Assembly: GCA_026706735.1 (NCBI GenBank)
Contig: JAPOYD010000115.1
Location: 18,979 to 63,946, forward strand
Length of the DNA: 44,968 bases
Direction: 5' to 3'
DNA from: Nitrospinota bacterium
GTDB taxonomy: Bacteria; UBA8248
Part shown: piece by piece, positions 40,590 to 44,968 of the stretch
Position numbering within the stretch: position 1 is the stretch's first letter
Layout of the letters: each line of letters starts with the position of its first letter
Notes under the pieces: model-generated
Database searches by the model: none
What the model was told of the DNA's origin: nothing
What the model saw: the letters and a program-made list of their open reading frames with translations, nothing else
Translations under genes and position numbers: made by a program

Positions 40590-41630
40590 ATGAAGGCAAT
40601 GGTACTGGCGGAGGCGGGTGCGCCTTTCGTCCTGGAGGAGCGGCCCATTCCCGTAGCGGAACCCGGCGAGGCCGTGGCGCGCGTTCTGGCCTGCGGCTCG
40701 GGGCTCACGATAGAACACACCCGGGCGGGCCGCATGGGCGGGAATTTTCCGCTCGTGATAGGCCACGAGATCACCGCAGAGATCACCCAGGTGGGCGCAG
40801 GCGTGGAGGGGCTGAGCGAAGGCGACGCCGTGACGGCGTATTACTACCTTACCTGCGGACGCTGCCGCTGGTGCCGCGTGAACCGCGAGACATTGTGCGA
40901 CAACCTCGCCGGCCAGGTCGGCCGCCAGATGGACGGCGGCTACGCCGAATACATCAGGCTGCCCGCCCGGAACTTCATCCCGCTGCCCGAGGGGCTGGAC
41001 TACAAGGCGCATCCTGCGGAAGTCGGCGTCATCTCGGACGCCGTGGCCACGCCGTACAAGGTGCTCCGCCACGCAGGCGTCCGCCCGATGGAGAACGTGG
41101 CCGTGGTGGGCGCGGGCGGCGGCGTGGGCATCCACATGGTGATGATGGCCCGCTGGGCGGGCGCGCGCGTCATCGCTGTCGACATCGCGGAGGACAAGCT
41201 GGGAAAATGCCGCGACATGGGCGCGCACGATACGGTGGATGCGTCTCAAGAGAACCTGGGCGATGCGTTTAAGCGTTTGACCGGGGGCGCGGGTGCCGAC
41301 GTCGTCATCGATTTCGTCTGCACCGCCGAGGGGGTCGAGGGCGGCCTGCGCGGGCTGGGCAAGGGGGGCCGTTTTCTCGCCATGGGGGCGAACCGCATAG
41401 AGCGGTTCCCCTTCTCCCCGCGCGAGTTGCTCCGCGAGGAGCAGCAGATCATGGGCAGCCGCTACGCCACCAGGCAGGAGGTCATCGACTCGCTCGAACT
41501 CGCGGCGCGCGGCGAGGTCTGGCCATTGGTGAGCGAAACCTACCCGCTCGAAGATGCCAATCTCGTACACGAACGACTGAAAGCAGGCCAAGTCACCGGA
41601 CGCGCCGCCTTGGTGATGCCTCAAGATTAG
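40590..41630 (+). CDS. Zinc-dependent alcohol dehydrogenase, MDR superfamily
   Basis: This medium-chain dehydrogenase/reductase uses NAD(P). ATG 40590 has GGGAG upstream; a GTG at 40578 is in frame but lacks a site. The 346-residue product shows the catalytic zinc ligands C36 (ACGSGLT) and the His-Glu pair in VIGHEITAEI. The structural zinc quartet is TCGRCRWCRVNRETLC, the nucleotide site VAVVGAGGGVGIHMVMMA, and VIAVDIAEDKL has the Asp that favours NAD. It resembles stand-alone Zn-ADHs of the Tdh/Adh type, possibly acting on benzyl-type or diol substrates. Nothing nearby fixes its pathway. The aromatic decarboxylase genes downstream are on the other strand and converge on it. Confidence 0.93.
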   Translation: MKAMVLAEAGAPFVLEERPIPVAEPGEAVARVLACGSGLTIEHTRAGRMGGNFPLVIGHEITAEITQVGAGVEGLSEGDAVTAYYYLTCGRCRWCRVNRETLCDNLAGQVGRQMDGGYAEYIRLPARNFIPLPEGLDYKAHPAEVGVISDAVATPYKVLRHAGVRPMENVAVVGAGGGVGIHMVMMARWAGARVIAVDIAEDKLGKCRDMGAHDTVDASQENLGDAFKRLTGGAGADVVIDFVCTAEGVEGGLRGLGKGGRFLAMGANRIERFPFSPRELLREEQQIMGSRYATRQEVIDSLELAARGEVWPLVSETYPLEDANLVHERLKAGQVTGRAALVMPQD

Positions 41631-41664
41631 AAGACGTTTTCAGGTCCTTCGGCGCGGGGGTCGC

Positions 41665-43131
41665 TCAATCTGGATTAAGCGCCTCGCTACCGAAGCGCTT
41701 AATCGCCTCGAGCGTCTCGCGCACGTCGTCCCAGGTCGTGTTGTGGTTGATGATGCAGAACCTGAGGGCGAACTTCCCCTTGAGAAGCGTCGAGGACACG
41801 AATGCCTTGTCGTCCCAGAAGATACGGGCGAGAACCGTTCTGTTGATCTCCTCCAGCGCCTTTTCGTCGATACCGGCATCCCCCGGATTGACCCGGAAGC
41901 ATACGATGCCCAGAGAGACGGGCGTCAGCATCTCCAGAATCGGGCTCTGGCGAACGTACGCCTCGGCCCGTTCGGCCAGCTCCATGCCCTTCGAGACGGC
42001 CTGCCGGAACGCGGCCATACCGAAGGTCTGCACCGACATCCAGACCTTGAGCGCCCGAAACGAGCGACTCAGTTGCAGGCCGCGATCCGAGAAGTTCGGG
42101 TGGTTCGCGCCCCATATCGTGTCCTGTAAAATATCATGCCGCACCGCGAAGGCGCGCTCGAGCGTGCCTACATCTTTAACGAGCAGGGCGCCCGCCTCGT
42201 AGGGCTGGAAGAACCATTTGTGCGCGTCCATACCGATCGAATCGGCGCGCTCCATGCCGCGCAGGAGCTCCTTGCCCCGTTCGGTGACGGCCGCGAAGCC
42301 GCCATAAGCGGCGTCGACGTGCAGCCATACGCCCTGCGCTTCGCAGAAATCCGCCATCTCCCCGAGCGGGTCGATCGCCCCCGTGCTCACCGCTCCGGCG
42401 TTAGCGCACACCGCAATCGGGTGGAGCCCAGCCGCGCGGTCCTCATTCACGGCGCGCTCGAGCGCCTCCATGTCCAGGCGAAAGCGCTCATCGCACGGGA
42501 GCAACCGGATGCGCTCGGGGCGAACCCCAATAATCCGCGCCGCACGGATATGCGCGCTGTGGCTCTGGTCACTCATGTAGACGCTTGCCCGATCGGGATG
42601 ACCCGCCGTCTCGCGCGCCGCGACGAAGGCGTCCAGGCTCGCCGCCGAACCCCCGCTCGTGAACAGCCCGCCCGCGCCCTCGGGATAGCCGATCCAGCGG
42701 CGGAACCAGTCGATGACGACGAGTTCGAGCTGGCTCGGGCCGCTCGCGACCAGCCAGGTGCATTGGTTGATGTGGAAGCCCGAAGCCATGAAGTCGGCCA
42801 GCACCCCGGGCCAGGTGGATGAGCAGGAGACGAATGCTAAGGAGCGGGGATGGTCCAATCGTAACGAGATCGGGAGAATATCGTGCGCGGCGCGTTCGAG
42901 AACCTCCATCGCAGGCCTCCCTTCCTCGGGAGGAGCCTCCATCAATTGCTTCTCGAGCTCCTGCTGGAAATCCCCGTCCCAGGCGCCCTCTCCGGGGAGG
43001 CTCTCGATACGCTGCACCAGGAGTTCCGCCGCTCTGCGCGCCAGATCCAGCATCTCCGGGGGCGCCATACGGAGACTACCGTCACTTGTATTCGGCGTTT
43101 CCGACTCTGTTGTTTCTTTCGAGTTTTCCAT
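41665..43131 (-). CDS. PLP-dependent group II decarboxylase (AADC-like), copy 1 with diverged substrate motif
   Basis: This aromatic-L-amino-acid-decarboxylase-type enzyme uses pyridoxal phosphate. ATG 43131 is supported by GGAAG upstream; the open frame above has no site. The 488-residue product shows the family core: FTSGGSAASLDAFVAAR, DQSHSAHIRAARI with the PLP-stacking His (191), HVDAAYGG (Asp 273) and the Schiff-base Lys K305 in GMDAHKW. Residues 94-109 read HPRSLAFVSCSSTWPG, where copy 2 and relatives have HPRFFGFIPSSPTWPG. That segment lines the active site in DDC-type enzymes, so substrate use has probably shifted. Most of the remainder is nearly identical to copy 2. Confidence 0.9.
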   Translation of the reverse strand: MENSKETTESETPNTSDGSLRMAPPEMLDLARRAAELLVQRIESLPGEGAWDGDFQQELEKQLMEAPPEEGRPAMEVLERAAHDILPISLRLDHPRSLAFVSCSSTWPGVLADFMASGFHINQCTWLVASGPSQLELVVIDWFRRWIGYPEGAGGLFTSGGSAASLDAFVAARETAGHPDRASVYMSDQSHSAHIRAARIIGVRPERIRLLPCDERFRLDMEALERAVNEDRAAGLHPIAVCANAGAVSTGAIDPLGEMADFCEAQGVWLHVDAAYGGFAAVTERGKELLRGMERADSIGMDAHKWFFQPYEAGALLVKDVGTLERAFAVRHDILQDTIWGANHPNFSDRGLQLSRSFRALKVWMSVQTFGMAAFRQAVSKGMELAERAEAYVRQSPILEMLTPVSLGIVCFRVNPGDAGIDEKALEEINRTVLARIFWDDKAFVSSTLLKGKFALRFCIINHNTTWDDVRETLEAIKRFGSEALNPD

Positions 43132-43217
43132 TACGCTTCCGCTATCGCATTGTGACATCGGAATAGAATATGGGGTGCGCTGGGACGACCCAACGGATGC
43201 CTGGGGCACGTCGCAGT

Positions 43218-43268
43218 ATCATAGTCAAGCAAAGGATACACATCAAACAGATCACGAACATTGTTCGT
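43218..43268 (-). promoter_or_regulatory. Promoter of decarboxylase copy 1 with upstream palindrome
   Basis: On the minus strand TTGATG (43246-43241), 17 bases, then TATGAT (43223-43218), leaving a leader of about 80 bases to ATG 43131. Immediately upstream, ACGAACA (43254-43260) and TGTTCGT (43262-43268) form a perfect palindrome around one base, centred near -50, a place suited to an activator. Confidence 0.55.
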
Positions 43269-43350
43269 TTCCTTTCAGTACCCATTCTTGTGAATTTTCC
43301 GGAATATATCCAACTGCTACAACCATTGGGAAACGCTCGGAGAAAACCTC

Positions 43351-44814
43351 CTAATTCGCTCCCTTCTCCAAAGCTTCTTTGCCAAAGCGCTCTATCGTCT
43401 CGAGCGTCTCGCGCACGTCGTCCCAGGTCGTGGTGTGGTTGATGATGCAGAACCTGAGCGCGAACTTTCCCTTGAGAAGCGTCGAGGAGACGAAAGCCTT
43501 ATCGTCCCAGAAGATGCGGGCGAGAACCGTCCTGTTGATCTCCTCCAGCGCCTTATCGTCGAGACCGGCGTCCGCCGGATTCACCCGGAAGCACACGATC
43601 CCCAGCGAGACGGGCGTCAGCATTTCCAGTACCGGACTCTCGCGAACGTACTCCTGAGCCTGCTCGGCCAGTTCCATGCCCCTCGATACGGCCCGCCGGA
43701 ACGCGGTCATGCCGAAGGTCTGCACCGACATCCAGACCTTGAGCGCACGAAACGAGCGGCTCAGCTGCAGGCCGCGATCCGAAAAATTCGGGTGGTTCGC
43801 TCCCCATATCGTGTCCTGGAGGATATCGTGGCGCACCGCAAACGCCTTTTCGAGCGTCCTCACGTCCTTCACGAGCAGCGTGCCCGCCTCGTAGGGCTGG
43901 AAGAACCATTTATGCGCGTCCATCCCGATTGAATCGGCGCGCTCCATGCCGCGCAGGAGCTCCTTGCCCCGCTCGGTGACGGCCGCGAAGCCGCCGTAGG
44001 CGGCGTCGACGTGCAACCAGATGCCCTGCGCCTCGCAGAAATCCGCCATCTCCTCAAGTGGATCGATGGCTCCAGTGCTGGACGCGCCGGCGTTGGCGCA
44101 TACCGCGATGGGGTGAAGCCCCGCCGCGCGGTCCTCATTCACGGCGCGCTCAAGCGCCTCCATGTCCAGGCGAAAGCGCGCATCGCACGGAAGCAGACGG
44201 ATGCGCTCGGGCCGGATACCGATGATACGCGCCGCGCGGACGTGCGCGCTGTGGCTCTGATCGGCCATGTAGACGCTCGCGCGCTCGGGATGATCCGCCG
44301 CTTCTCGCGCCGCGACGAAGGCGTCCAGGCTGGCCGCCGAACCCCCGCTCGTGAAAAGCCCGCCCGCGCCCTCGGGATAGCCGACCCAGCGCCGGAACCA
44401 GTCGATGACGACGAGCTCGAGCTGGCTCGGGCCGCTCGCGACCAGCCAGGTGCATTGATTGACGTGATAGCCCGAAGCCAAGAAGTCGGCCAGCACCCCC
44501 GGCCAGGTGGGCGAGGAGGGTATGAAGCCGAAAAAGCGGGGATGTTCGTTGCGCGCAGTTAGCGGCAGTATATCGCGCGCGGCGCGCTCTAGAACTTCCA
44601 CCGCCGGACGGCCTTCTTCGGGCGGAGGCTCCATCAGTTGCTTTTCGAGCTCCTGCTGGAAGTCTCCGTCCCAGGCGCCCTCTCCGGGGAGGTTCTCGGT
44701 TCGCTCCACGAGGAGTTCCGACGCCCTGCGCGCCAGTTCCAGCATCGCCTCGGGCGCCATCCGGAGGTTATCGCCTCCCAAGTCAGACGCTTCCCTTGTC
44801 CCGGAATCCGGCAT
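43351..44814 (-). CDS. PLP-dependent group II decarboxylase (AADC-like), copy 2
   Basis: This is the tandem paralogue of copy 1. ATG 44814 has GGGGAGG about 5 bases upstream; the frame above it is non-conserved. The 487-residue product keeps the canonical HPRFFGFIPSSPTWPG motif (91-106), TSGGSAASLDAF, DQSHSAHVRAARI, HVDAAYGG and the PLP Lys K302 in GMDAHKWFFQP. The likely reaction is decarboxylation, or decarboxylation-dependent oxidation, of an aromatic amino acid. It is separated from copy 1 by about 220 bases and transcribed first. The region upstream (44815-44968) holds no gene in the window. The duplication is recent or kept similar by gene conversion outside the N-terminal ~110 residues. 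Confidence 0.92.
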   Translation of the reverse strand: MPDSGTREASDLGGDNLRMAPEAMLELARRASELLVERTENLPGEGAWDGDFQQELEKQLMEPPPEEGRPAVEVLERAARDILPLTARNEHPRFFGFIPSSPTWPGVLADFLASGYHVNQCTWLVASGPSQLELVVIDWFRRWVGYPEGAGGLFTSGGSAASLDAFVAAREAADHPERASVYMADQSHSAHVRAARIIGIRPERIRLLPCDARFRLDMEALERAVNEDRAAGLHPIAVCANAGASSTGAIDPLEEMADFCEAQGIWLHVDAAYGGFAAVTERGKELLRGMERADSIGMDAHKWFFQPYEAGTLLVKDVRTLEKAFAVRHDILQDTIWGANHPNFSDRGLQLSRSFRALKVWMSVQTFGMTAFRRAVSRGMELAEQAQEYVRESPVLEMLTPVSLGIVCFRVNPADAGLDDKALEEINRTVLARIFWDDKAFVSSTLLKGKFALRFCIINHTTTWDDVRETLETIERFGKEALEKGAN

Positions 44815-44968
44815 CTTGCCTCCCCTGTCGTCCCAGTAAGATCCAGTGTACAGGTTGAGTCTAAGGCACGAACTCTGAACCCGCCCCGCGCACCTCCCGC
44901 TCACCAGAAAGCCGGGCTTAGAGTAAACAACCACATGGAATTCTTGTCAGTTTTCCCCTCCAACACTC

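Noticed and set aside
43254-43268. Canonical LexA (SOS) box
   Set aside because: The half sites GAAC/GTTC have a 3-base gap, not the 4-base gap of the Gram-positive-type LexA site, and the downstream gene is metabolic.

Overview
The window is GC-rich bacterial DNA made of two parts: the end of an integrated conjugative element (about 1-17.1 kb) and a chromosomal-type catabolic region (about 17.4-45 kb). The F-type transfer genes are the kind found mainly in Proteobacteria-like Gram-negative bacteria. The host encodes selenocysteine tRNA. The mix of 3-hydroxyisobutyrate-dehydrogenase-like, Gfo/Idh/MocA, SDR, M24 and acyl-CoA dehydrogenase genes would suit a metabolically versatile environmental lineage. 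I cannot name the phylum from sequence alone.

Region 1 (1-13.2 kb, + strand) is a compact F-type conjugation module: traU (5' end outside the window), trbC, traN, traF, traH, traG, traD (coupling protein) and traI (MobF relaxase-helicase). The genes are separated by a few bases or overlap. One small two-helix membrane protein gene lies on the opposite strand between traG and traD. Region 2 (13.2-17.1 kb) is the integration and maintenance end: a C-terminal integrase remnant cut by a hairpin-forming repeat, a TetR regulator, an HU/IHF-like protein, and two intact tandem DUF4102-type tyrosine integrases read leftward. An AT-rich non-coding stretch follows (17.04-17.44 kb) that probably holds the element's end.

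Region 3 (17.4-35.8 kb) is a divergent catabolic locus. A GntR/UTRA repressor gene and a perfect 11-bp-arm palindrome lying on a good sigma70-type promoter (22358-22393) sit at its centre. Leftward run gntR, a 3-HIBADH-like dehydrogenase, a CapA-like phosphoesterase, an SDR and a second 3-HIBADH-like enzyme, interrupted by selC (tRNA-Sec) on the other strand. Rightward run an SDR, an M24 creatinase-like protein lacking the usual metal ligands, a peptide-type ABC substrate-binding protein, an intrusive nuclease-like gene, two ABC permeases (no ATPase genes in the window), Gfo/Idh, acyl-CoA dehydrogenase, a VOC protein, an M24 enzyme with a full metal site, a second Gfo/Idh with its own promoter, and malQ. 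Together these suggest uptake and stepwise oxidation or hydrolysis of an amide- or amine-containing compound; the substrate is unknown.

Region 4 (35.8-45 kb) holds stand-alone genes: a carboxymuconolactone-decarboxylase-like protein, a PPOX-fold flavoprotein, a sugar-nucleotide epimerase gene broken by an in-frame amber codon, a 0.6-kb block of hairpin repeats, an intact epimerase, an AT-richer orphan with a HEPN-like look, a zinc alcohol dehydrogenase, and two tandem PLP-dependent aromatic-amino-acid-decarboxylase-like genes. The two decarboxylase copies differ sharply at the motif expected to line the substrate pocket.
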